A stretch of DNA of 64,000 nucleotides from Amphimedon queenslandica (GCF_000090795.2 NW_003546273.1:8632-72631); one strand, 5' to 3'; counted from the first letter of the stretch, positions 53,015-64,000 are shown. The notes: generated by a model from the letters alone, not told the origin. Program-made: numbers and translations.

Positions 53015-53779
53015 TTTTAATGAGTTATTAACAGTTAATTAAAAGTTATTGGGGCGAGCATAAGCTCGCCCCACTCAGGCGAAGTCTCCCTCCCTCCCTC
53101 CGTATGTATGTATGTATGTATGTATGTATGTACGTACGTCTCCAGTCACGCCTATTCTGGTCACGCCTATTCTGGTCACACCCCATGTGTGCACAATATC
53201 TATTTAAAAATCAATGATCTAATGCGGTAGCATTCTAATGAAATATTTTCATTGATGTGGGTGTGGTTGCAATGAAATTAAAATGGCACCTACCTTAGCC
53301 AATCTTACTTGCAGCAACATAGGACTGATCTCTTGTCAAGACACTTCATCAGCAGAGAAAATTCAAGAAAACACACATAAATCTTCAAGTTTTTATTAAT
53401 TATGGTTGAATGACAGAATATAAAAGCACTTCAAATGGCTCATCAGAGAAAAGAGAGTCTAAAAGTACTGTGCTTGAAAATATCATAGTAAAAATTAAAT
53501 TATACTTATTAAAGTTACAACTGAGATTCTTCACTGCTAATAAAGTTAGAAGAGCAAGCTATAAAATTTCCTTGCATGCAAGTCACAAGTTCTGAGCTGC
53601 TCTGCATNNNNNNNNNNATGGCGGATGTTTTGATGTGTCACTGTCACATGAAAGTCATGTTATAATTTGTACACGCCATTTCTCTTAATACTTATATCAA
53701 ATCAATACATACAATCTAGAGCAGCACATCATACAGATACTTCATTTTTAAAGACTAGTTGGACTGCAAGCCTCAAGAG
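53015..53779. promoter_or_regulatory. Divergent intergenic region between the caspase-like gene and CHMP2A
   Basis: It must contain both promoters. Visible features are a strong hairpin at 53051-53072 (stem GGGGCGAGC, loop ATAA), a (TATG)n run at about 53102-53136, a duplicated CACGCCTATTCTGGT at about 53148-53176, and the 10-N gap. A 61-codon open frame at 53410-53595 is unrecognised and probably chance. Confidence 0.5.
53608..53617. other. Assembly gap (10 N)
   Basis: Ten Ns, probably a placeholder of unknown true length, about 160 bp upstream of the CHMP2A start. Confidence 1.
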
Positions 53780-56639
53780 ATGTCTTTTTTGTTCGGTAAA
53801 CGGAAAACTCCGGAGGAGATGCTGAGACAAAACCAGCGGGCACTCCAGAAAGTGAGGACTATGTATTGTGTATAATACATGTATACATAATTGATAATAC
53901 AGTATAGTATATAATAGTGTCCTTAGTATTGAGTGTTGTATCTACAATACATGGTATTGAAGTTAAGACTCGATACCTGTACTTAGTTTTAAAATTTGAA
54001 ATTTGCAAAAATTTGTTGTATAAGGCTGAACCTACTACCGTATTTCCTCGTGGAAACGCCTAGGCGTTTATTTCTTATAGAGACCTGTTTGCTAGGCGTT
54101 TAAATGAAGTAGGCGTTTATACGAGGTGGGCGTTTATAACCAAAAAAATAATCCTTACCACCATGTTTCAATAGACACAACACGTAGTTTAAAACTGACA
54201 TCAAAACTTCTGAGTTTCTTTAGCCTTCTCAGCTGCAGCTGCCATTGTAGAATGTAAACTACTAAACTACGTAAGGTACATGTACCACGTGGATGGGGTA
54301 GGTGGGTGTGGTATAGGCTTTTAATCAAGAATGGGCGTCTAAACAAGCATGGGCGTTTATTGTCAAAGTTATGTGCTGTCTCTAGGCGTTTATACAGGCA
54401 TGGGCGTTTATAGGGAGTAGGCGTTTCCACGAGGAAATACGGTATATGTATAATCAACGAATCATTAGTATATACATGTATCTGCTTTAAAGAAATGCTA
54501 TAAAAAGTACACAGCATGGATATAAATAGAAACGCTAATGTCAATAGCATAAAAAGTATAATTTTAAATCATTTTATTTTTGTATTATTTCTTTTCCCTT
54601 TATGGCAGGTGATACGTGAGCTAGAGAAAGAGAGAACCGCCCTGGAGAGACAAGAAAAGAAACTTATCACCGACATAAAGAAGATGGCCAAGAGTGGACA
54701 AATGGACGCCGTCAAAATAATGGCAAAGGACCTCGTCAGGACTCGAGCCTTTATCAAGAAGTTTATCTTAATGAAGGCCAACATACAAGGGATTTCTCTT
54801 AAGATACAGACCCTTAAATCTCAGGCTTCCATGGCAACAGCCATGAAAGGTGGGTGGGTGTGACTTAGGAAATTTTTTCTAAGTTTGCTTTTCGTATTGT
54901 GAATTTATCTCGGGCTGTTTGATGTCTTTTTGTATCGTTAGGTGTCACTAAAGCGTTGAAGAGAATGAACTCAAAAATCAATCTTCCCAATCTTCAGAAG
55001 ATCATGATGGAGTTCGAGAGAGAGTCGGAGATAATGGACATCAAAGAGGAGACAATGACGGACACTATGGATGACGTACTGGGAGAGGGAGACGAAGAAG
55101 AAGTATGGTTTAATGTTACTGTAGAAAATGGCAAATGATTTTAACTTTTTGAGCAACTTTGAAAATTCGTAAAAAAATTAATTTTCATTGGGATAAGCTG
55201 AAAGTTGATACACAACATAAGTACATATATATATATTAGAAAGAATTATAAAAATAGAGAATTCTCACCTTTTCATTTTTGGCGAAATTGAGCCAAAGAC
55301 CCTGTACTATAGTACAGGGACTTTGGCCTGATTTTTGAGCAATTTTAAAAATTCGTAAAAAATTCAATTTTGATCGGAATCACTTCAAACTTTCTATGCA
55401 ACATAAGAACATGTGTGTGTATCAGAAAAAGTTATAAAAATGGAGAATTCTCACCTTTTCATTTTTGGCGAAATTGAGCCAAAGACCCTGTACTATAGTA
55501 CAGGGACTTTGGCCTGATTTTTGAGCAATTTAAAAAATTCGTAAAAAATTCAATTTTGATCGGAATCACTTCAAACTTTCTATGCAACATAAGAACATGT
55601 GTGTGTGTCAGAAAAAGTTATAAAAATGGAGAATTTTCTCCATTTCAATTTTAGTGAAATTTGGCCAAAGACCCTGTACTATAGTACAGGGACTTTGGCC
55701 TGATTTTTGAGCGATTTTAAAAATTCATAAAAAATTCAATTTTGATCGGAATCAGTTCAAACTTTCTACACAACATAAGAACATGTATATGCATCAGATA
55801 AAAGTATAAAAATGGAAAATTTTCTCCTTTTCAATTTTAATGAAATTTGGCCTATGACCCTGTACTATAGTCCCTGTACTATAGTACAGGGTCTTTGGCC
55901 TAATTTGAGTAACTTTAAAAATTCATTAAAAATTTCAATTTTGGTAGGAAGTACATGTACATGTATGCATGCCTGTATCAGAAAAGTTATAAAATGGAAA
56001 AATCTGCGACAAAATACCCTGTAATAATTACATTATCTTTATAATTGTACTGCATTATGTGCATGTACTTACATACATGTAATGTCTTTTACTCTATAGG
56101 AAACTGAAGTTATAGTTTCTCAAGTCTTAGATGAACTGGGAATCTCGTTAGATCAGGAACTATCCGGAATAACTCCAGGACTGGAGCGACCTCACATCAG
56201 TACAGACACTGTAAGAATTTAATATTAGAACAGAGTCTCCTACTATATAGCTCCAAAATTTCATTGGTCAAAATTTTCGTCAAAATTCGTTAGGTACTTT
56301 TCCTTGACGAAATTTTTATTCCACGTAGGTAGTATACAGATTAATGACAAAAATGACAAAAATTAACTTTAACAAGAGATTAAAATTTGACAAAATTTTT
56401 GACTGACGAAAATTTGGAGCTAGTACTGTATTTATAGGACACTGCTTTTAAACATTATTTTTAAATTGTGATTGGTGCATCTGTGTTCATATAAATACTT
56501 ATGATTGACTTTCCTTTTTGTTTTTCCTCTCTCCTTCCCCTTTTCTCTTTCTCAGACGAAACAAAAAGTTGTAGCTGGTGCTGAAACTGACGATCTTCAG
56601 GCTCGTCTTGATAACTTGAAGCGTGGCGACGATGATTAA
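53780..56639 (+). CDS. CHMP2A: CHMP2A, ESCRT-III subunit (Vps2 orthologue)
   Basis: Five exons: 53780-53851, 54609-54849, 54942-55102, 56100-56210, 56556-56639, giving 669 nt and 222 aa, the same length as human CHMP2A. The start MSFLFGKRKTPEEMLRQNQR matches the family's MDLLFGRRKTPEEMLRQNQR. The helical core follows (KKMAKSGQMDAVKIMAKDLV, SLKIQTLKSQASMATAMKG, IMMEFERESEIMDIKEE). The C-terminus LQARLDNLKRG fits the MIM1 motif LxxRLxxLK that binds the VPS4 MIT domain. CHMP2A acts with CHMP3 in the late ESCRT-III filament for endosomal sorting, cytokinesis and membrane repair. The human protein starts MDLLF; here the second residue is Ser. Introns 1, 3 and 4 contain repeats. Splice sites are canonical. 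Confidence 0.97.
54036..54444. mobile_element. TIR/MITE element with long TACCGTATTTCCTCGTGG ends
   Basis: About 409 bp in CHMP2A intron 1. The left end TACCGTATTTCCTCGTGGAA and the right end TTCCACGAGGAAATACGGTA form a perfect inverted pair, extending inward by GGCGTTTATA-type repeats. No transposase. Confidence 0.9.
55140..56010. repeat. Tandem array of the palindrome-bearing repeat in CHMP2A intron 3
   Basis: Four to five units of about 186-200 bp. Each contains AAAATTCGTAAAAAATTCAA, GGAATCACTTCAAACTTTCT, TTATAAAAATGGAGAATT and the perfect palindrome CCCTGTACTATAGTACAGGG (at 55300-55319, 55486-55505, 55672-55691, 55872-55891). At 55665-55700 the palindrome extends to GGCCAAAG and CTTTGGCC with one mismatched pair. 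Confidence 0.93.
56245..56425. mobile_element. TIR/MITE-like element with TAGCTCCAAA ends
   Basis: About 180 bp in CHMP2A intron 4. Left TATAGCTCCAAAATTTCATT and right AAAATTTGGAGCTAGTA are inverted, and the inner CAAAATTTTCGTC and GACGAAAATTT also face each other. Confidence 0.75.
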
Positions 56640-56957
56640 GTTTTAAAAGCTAATTATTATATAGATCTCACCTATCTTGATGTCGTTATTCTTGTTTATA
56701 ATAACTAATCATTAATAGTAAATAATAGTTAATATAATGATAATAACAAACGTCCTGTCATGTGATTTAAATTAATTTTGTCATTTATCTGTGCTTTTTA
56801 CTGCAGTAATTAATTTTTAAAAGATTTATTCACGTTTTAATAATTAGAACAATTGCGGCATAAGTCACGAGATAATACGAGCCACGCCCTTGACCTTTGC
56901 AAATCAGCTAAGCGCAGTCACCTTGCAACTTATTCTAGAGCTTAAAAAAGAGAGAAA
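56640..56957. other. Spacer between CHMP2A and the LVIVD/anchor-B-type gene
   Basis: About 320 bp on the same strand as both genes. A somewhat GC-richer stretch near 56870-56935 (GAGCCACGCCCTTGACCTTTG) may be promoter sequence of the downstream gene. Confidence 0.35.
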
Positions 56958-59900
56958 ATGAAGACTCTTACTTTTGTAGCATTCCTAGCCTTAGCTACTT
57001 ACGTAAGAAACAAAAATTAACATTAGTTTTAGATGCGTCTCAAATCTTTTTCCAATTTATTCAATAGGTGGCTGGAGATGGGCTGAAACTGCTCAACTGC
57101 ACAAAGGATTGCCAGAAAGCAGGTAAGAAAGTAGAGGCGTTGCTTTAGAAAGAGTGGATAACGCAAAAATAGATTGAAATGATAGCCAGGGAGAGAAGAA
57201 TCAGCTGGCATTTGTCACTAATAGGTGATAGAAAGTCATGATTTCCTGATAGCTACTTTGTACTCAAACAAGCAAACACGTCCGCTAACAATGATGCATC
57301 TATTAGCCTCAGAGGTGGTTTATGTGCGAGAGACAAGGAACAACAATGTTACCTACAGTATAACCTTGTATAAGCTACCCTTGTTTTACTACTCTTGCTT
57401 GCACTATTGTATTACTGCAATGTCAACTGTGATGATTATAATCATCAGCTGAATTGGCATTGGTATAATCTAATTTTGAGGAGCTCAGCTTTTAGCTTAT
57501 TAAATAGTGTAAAAGAACTGTCTCAGATGCTGTAATCCACTAATAGTTTATATAGAAAATGGAGTTGGATGCTGAAATTTTCATATTCCCAAAACACAAT
57601 AATTTTAAATTAGTATAACTATTAGGCTTCAGCAATGCACAAATATCAAAATTTACAGTAGCCCCTCCACTATAAAGGCATTAATTATTATATTACAGAT
57701 CCCAATTCTATGATGCCATTTGTCATGAGACTGAAGATTGCAGAGTTTGAGAAATGTGCCAGGAAGCACGAGTGCCCACTGAAGAAACGAAGCATATCCA
57801 ACATTGAATGCTCGTAAGCAAATACCAAGAGATAGTGACAACAAAATTATTATTAAGTGGTTATAAAATAAGCAATTATTGTAAATAGGAATGGCCAAGC
57901 AGGCGAATATGAGTGCGATAAAGTTGACCTCTTAGCATTTATATCACTCAACGATTTGGGCTGCAATGGTGATGCTAATGATATATGGGGCTGGACTGAT
58001 CCAGAAACTAAGAAGGAATACGCTATCATTGGTTGCTATGATGGGACGTCATTTGTGGATGTCACTGAACCTACTTCACCACAAGTACTTGGATTCCTAC
58101 CAACTTATACAACAGGAAGCAGCTGGAGAGATATAAAGGTATTTAAGTATAGGTATTAGTGATTCAGTACTTTCATTCTGGGACACATCTAGTTCCAAAT
58201 TTTCATAGTCAGAATATTATTCTCTAAATTGCATGCAACCATGCATCACAAGAGCAAGAGTCTAATTTCTCAAAGTTCAGCTAAAATCAAAAAATTTAAT
58301 GCCTCAAAAATATACCGTATGGCTAGAAAAATTCGAGGGTATATAATTTCGTATTTTAGTGAAAAGCTCTTAATTCTTTAATTTCGAAGGGATTAAATTT
58401 CGCGTTTTTGCGCATGTGCAGTTGCATTAAGTCATAAATTTTCACATGCTGTGCATGCGCAGTGAGCATTTCCATAGTATTAATTTTCATGGTTAAGAAG
58501 TTACCCACAAAATCCACGAAATTAAATACCCCACGGAATTTTCTAGCCATATGGTATACATGGCTGCAAACATTAATTTGTATCCCAAAACAATGAAACT
58601 AAATTAGAAATGTCTTGCAAATGAAGATGCTCCATAACAAATTAATGACACTTTATACATAAATTTTAATATTTTTATTGTAATATAATTCTGCATTATT
58701 GCACATAACGCCTCATATCAATTAATTCAGGTTTATGCCAATCACGCTTTCATTGGCAGCGAAGCTTTTGATCACGGACTACAAGTATATGATCTGCTTG
58801 GACTGAGGAACCTAAAGGCAAAAGATGACGGTAGCGTCAATGTACTGAAAGAAGATACTCATTATGGTGAATTTGGTTCATCTCATAACATTGTCATCAA
58901 CGAAGAGACTGGATATCTTTATTCTGTTGGCTCCAGGACCTGCACCAGTGGCCTTCATGTTGTTAACATCCGTGACCCTCAAAACCCACAATATGCCGGT
59001 ATGTATAACAATTATGCAAATATTTCATGATTTCCATTATAAGCAGCTAAAATATGCATGCAAAATGAGCGTAGACCCAATTTATATATAAGAAGCTACT
59101 TCAAAAAAACATTAGGCAATTTTTTGATGCAATTATTGATAATATTAAAATAATTATGAATTTTATTTCAATTGCAAAATTAACAGCTAGTTGCACCCGT
59201 AAAATTAAATGTAATTCTAATGAGATATGTATATGCAGGTATGTATATACAATAGTATTCCATAATTTCCATTATAATAAACAGCTATATACATGTTTGT
59301 TATTATACAAAATCAAGCTATAAGATCTACTTCAATAAATTGCTTTTAATTATACCAGCAATTTTTTATAGAGTTAGCTCTTAATAGGTTCTACAACTGT
59401 GTCTGTGATTTACTTTATGATAATCTAGGTCTAGATCTTCATTAATATAATAAGTATGACTTTTGTTTCAATCACAAAATGAAATGTCATTATAAGGCTA
59501 CAATGTTATGAATATAAATAAAACATCATTACTTTTATTTGACAGGATGCTTTGGACAGGATGGCTATGTCCATGATGCCCAGTGTGTCGTATACAAAGG
59601 CGTAGACGCACGATACAATGGAAAGGAGATCTGTTTCTGCTACAACGAAAACACGCTAACAATCGTTGATGTAGAAGACAAAAACGATATGAAAATGCTG
59701 GGAAGGATGTCTTACGAAGGATACCGCTACACTCACCAAGGGTGGCTCAATGAGAAGCAAACAAGGCTTCTTTTGGATGACGAACTGGACGAGTTGTATG
59801 GTTCTAATCCACACACACGTACTATGATCTGGAATGTTGAGGACCTGACAAATCCAGTCCTGCAGGGTAGCTTTTATTCTAGCCAACAAGCCACCGATCA

Positions 59901-62301
59901 CAATCTTTACATCAAGTAAAGTCTAAATAATAATGATGATGATGATGATGATGATGATAATAATGATAATGATAATAATAATTAATGTTCTACCGTATAG
60001 ACGGAAAATTTTGCGGCAATTTAATTTTGCGTTTTTAATAAATTTTGAATGTTTTTTAATTTTGCGAATTAAAATTATGCGATTTGGCCACGTTGTCTTG
60101 ACCACGCCCACACGCGTACACACGTACACGATGCTAATGATATACGCCCATCGAGCCCACGTGATTTTAATTTTACAGTTTTTAATTATGCGTTTATTTT
60201 TAAAACACAAAGCGCAAAATTAAATTCCCGCAAAATTTTCCATCTATACAGTATTTGTGTAATTTTGACAAAAGTGAAGTTAAAGTGACCGTGCAACCGT
60301 TCACCATATGTCGCTCACCATATGTCTTTGTTAAAAAATATTAGGGCATGTATAGTTTGTATTAAGAAATATTAAAAGGAAAATTTTGTCCTAGTCATTT
60401 TTGACAAAATTTGGTTCGAGACCCTGTATGAAAGTACATGGTCTTTGGCCTGATTTTTGAGCAAATTCAAAAATTCGTAAAATTTTAGTTATGGTCAAAA
60501 TTAGCTGGAATTTCTATGCAATATAAGGACTTATATTATGTATTTTTAAAATCATAAAAATGTATATTTCTTATTATTTATTTTTTGGCAAAATTTGGCC
60601 AATGGCCAAAGACCCTGTACTATAGTACAGGGACTTTGGCCTGATTTTGAAGCAAATTAAAAATTCGTAAAAAATCCAATTTTGATTAAAAAAAAATTCT
60701 ACGCAACATAAGAACTTTAAAAAAATTATAAAAATTCTCTCTCCTAGTCATTTTTCAATTATTGTGTACTATATAGTACAGGAGCCTTGGCCCAATTTTG
60801 GAGGAATTTTCAAAAATCATAAAAAATCTAATTTTGGTTATATTAGCTCAAAATGTCAATGCAACATAAGAACATGTAAATGCATCTGAGATAAAATATT
60901 ATTGGCCAAATTTTAGAGTAACTTTTTTAAAATTGTAAATTTTGATTGGAATCAACTCAAAAATTTTGCCCAAAATAAGGACATAATATAAGCCCATTAA
61001 TCTTAAGTTGCTACCCAGGTGGAATGACTATGTATGCAATACCATAATTAATTTTATTGACGAAAGTAATATTTGGCAAATTTGCCTGTGAAAGTTAATT
61101 GGCAAATTTTATGTTGACGACTTTGTGCGATGTGCCATTGAGCATGCTCAGATTAAAACAAAATGGCAGATTTTATATTGGCGATTTCTTCATAAAACCG
61201 CCAATCGCCAATAAATCAACTTGTACGGTGTAACCATGCATAACCATTAGATTTGAAACTATTAAAAACTATACCCACTTTCAATGACCTACACTGGAAA
61301 TACATTACACGTATAACCAACATTAGAAATAAAGAGTATAGTCTTACCTATTTAGGCACCCTAGTTTTTGTACATGTAGGACTGTATACCTTGGACACTG
61401 TTGAATATTGTTATTGCATTAGAAAGTGGTAATTAACTGCTATACTGTTTACTGTCAAATGCCACCAGGACAAACAAATTAAAGAATAAAATGCATGATG
61501 TCACAATGTAGAGTAAATAAAGCAAAAGGAAAAGAGAGAGAAGAACTCCAATAGATAGAGGAACCTAATATCACACAATACTGAATTATAGTATAATCTA
61601 TTAGAATTGTAATAAGTTGTAATGAATGACCATAGGCTAGACTAGTACTGTCTGGGCTACTAAGTCTGATGTCAGCTACACTATTGTTGGCAGCTCTTAT
61701 GCCACACACATTTATACAAATGAATGACCTAATAAGAGATCACTAACCACACTCCATCAACAGTCATTATAATCAGAATGTGCTCCATTAGGCTTTACTA
61801 GTGACATATAAGTATATCACATTTCACACATGACTGGGTTTTGACTGACATAAATGGGTAAAGATATGCATTCTGGGCCACCATAGCCCTGATTGTTACA
61901 CATTTCTGATGTTGCCTACTTCTCCCTCCCTCCCCCCCCCCACTTTTTCTTTCCCACAACACAAAACTACTCCTTTTTAAAAATATTTTTAATACTAACA
62001 TCATCTCTCTCTCTCTCCCTCCCTCCCCTCCTCCCTCCCTCCCTCCCTCCCCCCCCTCTCCCTCTTTAGGGGCAACCTTGCCTACCAATCAAACTACTGT
62101 GCTGGTCTCCGCATACTTGATGTCTCAAACATTGAAGGAGGAGAGCTCACGGAAGTTGGATACTTTGATGTAGCCCCAGACTGCAGTGCCCCTGGTTTCT
62201 CAGGCTCCTGGTCAAACTATCCCTACTTCACAAGTGGCACGATCATCGCCAGCAGCATCGAGAGGGGTCTCTTTGTCCTTAAGTACACTGGCCAGAAATA
62301 A
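56958..62301 (+). CDS. Secreted LVIVD / choice-of-anchor-B-type beta-propeller protein
   Basis: Seven exons: 56958-57002, 57068-57122, 57699-57813, 57889-58138, 58731-58998, 59546-59915, 62070-62301 (1,335 nt, 444 aa, frame closes). Signal peptide MKTLTFVAFLALATYVAG. A Cys-rich N-terminal part follows (NCTKDCQKA, EKCARKHECPLKKR). The core then reads NDIWGWTDPETKKEYAIIG, DGTSFVDVTEPTSPQVLG, WRDIKVYANHAFIG, HGLQVYDL, HNIVINEETGYLYSVG, HVVNIRDPQNPQYAG, GYVHDAQC, TLTIVDVEDKNDMKMLG, SHQGWL-like THQGWLNEKQTRLLLDDELDE, TMIWNVEDLTNPVLQG and GLRILDVSNI. These xVxIVDVxDPxxPxxxG blades are typical of the LVIVD repeat and the bacterial choice-of-anchor-B family. No C-terminal anchor is visible, so it is probably secreted. 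Biochemical function unknown. The 2.15-kb last intron is repeat-filled. Confidence 0.88.
58312..58557. mobile_element. ATACCGTATGGCTAG-ended TIR/MITE element
   Basis: About 246 bp. The left end ATACCGTATGGCTAGAAAAA and the right end GAATTTTCTAGCCATATGGTAT are near-perfect inverted repeats. The interior carries TAATTTCG/CGAAATTAAA inverted parts. It lies in intron 4 of the LVIVD-type gene. Confidence 0.88.
58999..59545. other. Intron 5 of the LVIVD-type gene
   Basis: About 550 bp. Two partly similar segments containing GTATGTATAACAATTATGCA and GTATGTATATACAATAGTAT suggest an old internal duplication. Nothing else recognised. Confidence 0.4.
59932..59985. repeat. (GAT)n/(AAT)n microsatellite
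   Basis: Trinucleotide run at the start of the last intron of the LVIVD-type gene. The poly-Met and poly-Ile open frames over it are artefacts. Confidence 0.95.
59991..60253. mobile_element. TACCGTATAGACGG-ended TIR/MITE element
   Basis: About 263 bp. The left end TACCGTATAGACGGAAAATT and the right end AATTTTCCATCTATACAGTA are inverted with few mismatches, followed inward by GCGGCAATTTAATTTTGCG against CGCAAAATTAAATTCCCGC. Confidence 0.88.
60345..60990. repeat. Tandem, degenerate copies of the palindrome-bearing repeat
   Basis: Three to four units in the last intron of the LVIVD-type gene. One keeps the perfect palindrome CCCTGTACTATAGTACAGGG at 60613-60632. The earlier unit has a broken version (ACCCTGTATGAAAGTACATGG). 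Confidence 0.85.
61920..62066. repeat. CT/CCT/C-rich tract at a 3' splice site
   Basis: Two pyrimidine blocks (61920-61950 and 62004-62066) on the plus strand, the second ending directly at the CTCTTTAG acceptor of the last exon of the LVIVD-type gene. Same arrangement as in the minus-strand SRCR gene. Confidence 0.93.
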
Positions 62302-63170
62302 ACAACTTGCTAAAGCTCTCGCTGATATAACTAGCTTGGTGTAGTTTTTAAATGCTGATTGCTGTGTGCAAACTTTTTATTATTTTTTTAAAATAATAAT
62401 ATGCTGGTTTTACTTGTATAGCTAAATGTGTTCCTTTTTATTCTTAATTAAAAAAATTAATTTTAGAGGTGGACAAAATTAAGAAGCATCTAGGATACAG
62501 TGTAGGAGGAGGTGCTTCTAGTGTGAACATACACACATCAGATGTAGTTGGCATCTGTTTCATTGCATTCGATTACAACAACAAAGCAATCAAAGGACAT
62601 ATCACATATACAAGTAGGATGTCTCTTCTAAAACAATGACACAACAAAGCAATTAAATACAACACGTTTAATCAACCACATTATATGCACATACATGCAT
62701 ATACTTGTAAACAACGCACCATCATTTCAATGCATCACACATAGAAATGGTTTCCAAAGCTATTTAATATCTTGTCTCTTATCAAATTTGTGACACTTAG
62801 AAGGCTAATCATGAAATATTCCAATTACCATGGCAATAATGTAATCAAGACAAGCAGTCTCATTAGATCTAACAGCTATAGTGTTACACCTTTGTACTAA
62901 AACATGTACATACCAGCCCACATCAAAGCAATGACTTCAATGGACACAAATCAAGGTACATTGAAGCATACTGGCCTCCACTCTACTTACGTTTGTACTG
63001 ACTCATTTGGTGTGCATGTATTATTAGTAACAAGTATAGTTCTAATGTTCTTTTAAAAATAATAAACAAATAAGTCAATATCAATAGAGTAATTGATCAA
63101 TTAGAGACTTAGATCCCATTTCCTTAGAGGTCAAATGGTTACTGTGCATGCCCACTAGTGATTGTTATTA
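62302..63170. other. Spacer between convergent LVIVD-type gene and PSMB4
   Basis: About 870 bp that must hold both poly(A) sites. It includes the orphan open frame at 62467-62637; otherwise nothing recognised. Confidence 0.45.
62467..62637 (+). other. Unrecognised open segment, possible exon or gene fragment
   Basis: A 57-codon stretch without a Met start, reading VDKIKKHLGYSVGGGASS, NIHTSDVVGICFIAFDYNN and GHITYTSRMSLLKQ before TGA. It is preceded by a TTTTAG acceptor-like site and looks protein-like in composition, unlike its surroundings. It lies only 165 bp past the stop of the LVIVD-type gene, so it could be an alternative last exon, a gene fragment, or chance. Confidence 0.3.
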
Positions 63171-63206
63171 TTAATCATAGCCTCTATAGAAAGGAAGGGA
63201 GAGGGG

Positions 63207-63302
<96 letters not shown>

Positions 63303-64000
63303 GGAAAGACAAAGGGCAAGATGTATGCCATCAATCATTGTTGAAATTAATACTAACCTCACATAATTGGCAACTTCCCAATTACCCTCTAACTTCATAG
63401 GGCCAGTAATGGTGACCCCATCAGTTGTAATGGTAGCTATCTCATACTAACAGATCAAGATGAAAGGAGAGGGGGGGAGAGAGAGAGAGAGAGATGAAAA
63501 GATTGCAATAGTACATGTATAGCTATACTTTGTTCCATGATCTTGCATCTCTGTAATACAGGACAGTCATACATTTCTCTAATAATTTTTGTGCCTCCTC
63601 TTTTGACATTGAGGGATTCTTCTCATAGGCATCTCTCATTAGTGGCTAATAATAGCAATAACAAGAAGGAGAGAGAGGGAGAGGGAGGAAGAGAAGTGAG
63701 TTCATGTAGTACATCATCAGACAGTGGGAGGGAGGTAGAGTTTTGTGGTGTAATTAAAGAAGGCAAAAAGAGACAGACTATAAAATCAGTGGATAGTAAA
63801 CAGCTGAAATCAGAGTAAATGGACACATCATACACACACACACACACAATTACATTACATACACAACACATAGACTGGATAAAGTATATATATGTACATG
63901 CCAGATCTATGGGTAATTGTGTACCATAATATGACATAATTTTATAAGCATAAATTGTGCATGTACGTGTATATACCAATCATTACTTGTGCTATGTAGC
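63171..64000 (-). CDS. PSMB4: PSMB4, 20S proteasome beta-7-type subunit, 3' exons only
   Basis: Three last coding exons on the minus strand: 63645-63529 (PLMRDAYEKNP, then AQKLLEKCMTVLYYRDARSW), 63446-63358 (YEIATITTDGVTITGPMKLE, then GNWEVANYV), 63183-63171 (completes Arg, then GYD and stop). They align with the C-terminus of human PSMB4 (LVERCMRVLYYRDARSYN, IATVTEKGVEIEGPL, NWDIAHMISGFE). In the family this is a non-catalytic beta-ring subunit of the 20S proteasome whose C-terminal extension contacts the opposite ring. Upstream exons lie beyond the right edge; 63646-64000 looks like intron. The last exon has only 13 coding nt and its acceptor follows a long pyrimidine microsatellite. Phases 0 and 2 are consistent and donor and acceptor sites are canonical. 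Confidence 0.92.
63193..63300. repeat. (GA)n microsatellite at a 3' splice site of PSMB4
   Basis: About 100 bp of GA on the plus strand, (CT)n on the transcribed strand, ending in CTTTCCTTTCTATAG-type sequence at the acceptor of the last PSMB4 exon. The Arg-Glu and Ser-Leu frames across it are artefacts. Confidence 0.96.

Noticed and set aside
54155-54550. 131-codon minus-strand frame in CHMP2A intron 1
   Set aside because: It lies over the TIR element at 54036-54444 and resembles no protein.
59933-60223. Poly-Met and poly-Ile frames
   Set aside because: Trinucleotide microsatellite plus a TIR element.

Overview
The window looks like nuclear DNA of an early-branching animal, most likely a demosponge (inference). 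It is AT-rich, with intron-rich genes whose introns are full of short inverted-repeat elements and (GA)n/(CT)n microsatellites. It holds animal housekeeping genes (CHMP2A, PSMB4), a greatly expanded set of SRCR and somatomedin-B (SMB) cell-surface proteins, and a caspase-like gene of metacaspase type. There is one 10-N assembly gap (53608-53617).

Layout. Four cell-surface genes lie head-to-tail on the minus strand. (1) 1-1185: a partial SMB gene, running off the left edge, whose first exon carries an in-frame stop. (2) 1658-4493: an SMB x3 / Met-His-rich stalk / SEA-like / TM protein, its tandem duplicate. (3) 4854-46514: a giant gene that I resolve into 69 coding exons (12,321 nt, 4,106 aa, frame closing throughout), with signal peptide, one SMB, 33 SRCR domains, Ser/Thr stalk, SEA-like module, one TM and a Tyr-containing tail. 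(4) 47062-49946: a small 3-SRCR single-pass receptor (9 exons, 466 aa). An intronless class A GPCR (31953-32930, plus strand) is nested antisense in an intron that splits SRCR domain 7 of the giant gene.

The right third holds an intronless caspase-like gene (51635-53014, minus), divergent from CHMP2A (53780-56639, plus, 5 exons, 222 aa). A secreted LVIVD / choice-of-anchor-B-type protein follows (56958-62301, plus, 7 exons, 444 aa). It converges on the last three exons of PSMB4 (63171-63645, minus, running off the right edge).

How they fit together. The left three quarters is a cell-surface recognition or adhesion locus. Genes 2 and 3 have quite different ectodomains but share the same C-terminal membrane module with identical intron phases, pointing to exon shuffling. 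Gene 4 shares the SRCR exon grammar but has a different TM end. The introns hold a family of TIR elements ending in TACCGTA, a 175-bp satellite, a repeat with perfect palindromes whose arms vary in a compensated way, and long microsatellites sitting exactly in the polypyrimidine tracts of many 3' splice sites, in genes on both strands. No rRNA, CRISPR, retroviral or other capsid-bearing element was recognised. Exon coordinates were read by hand from splice sites and reading-frame closure and may be off by a base or two.
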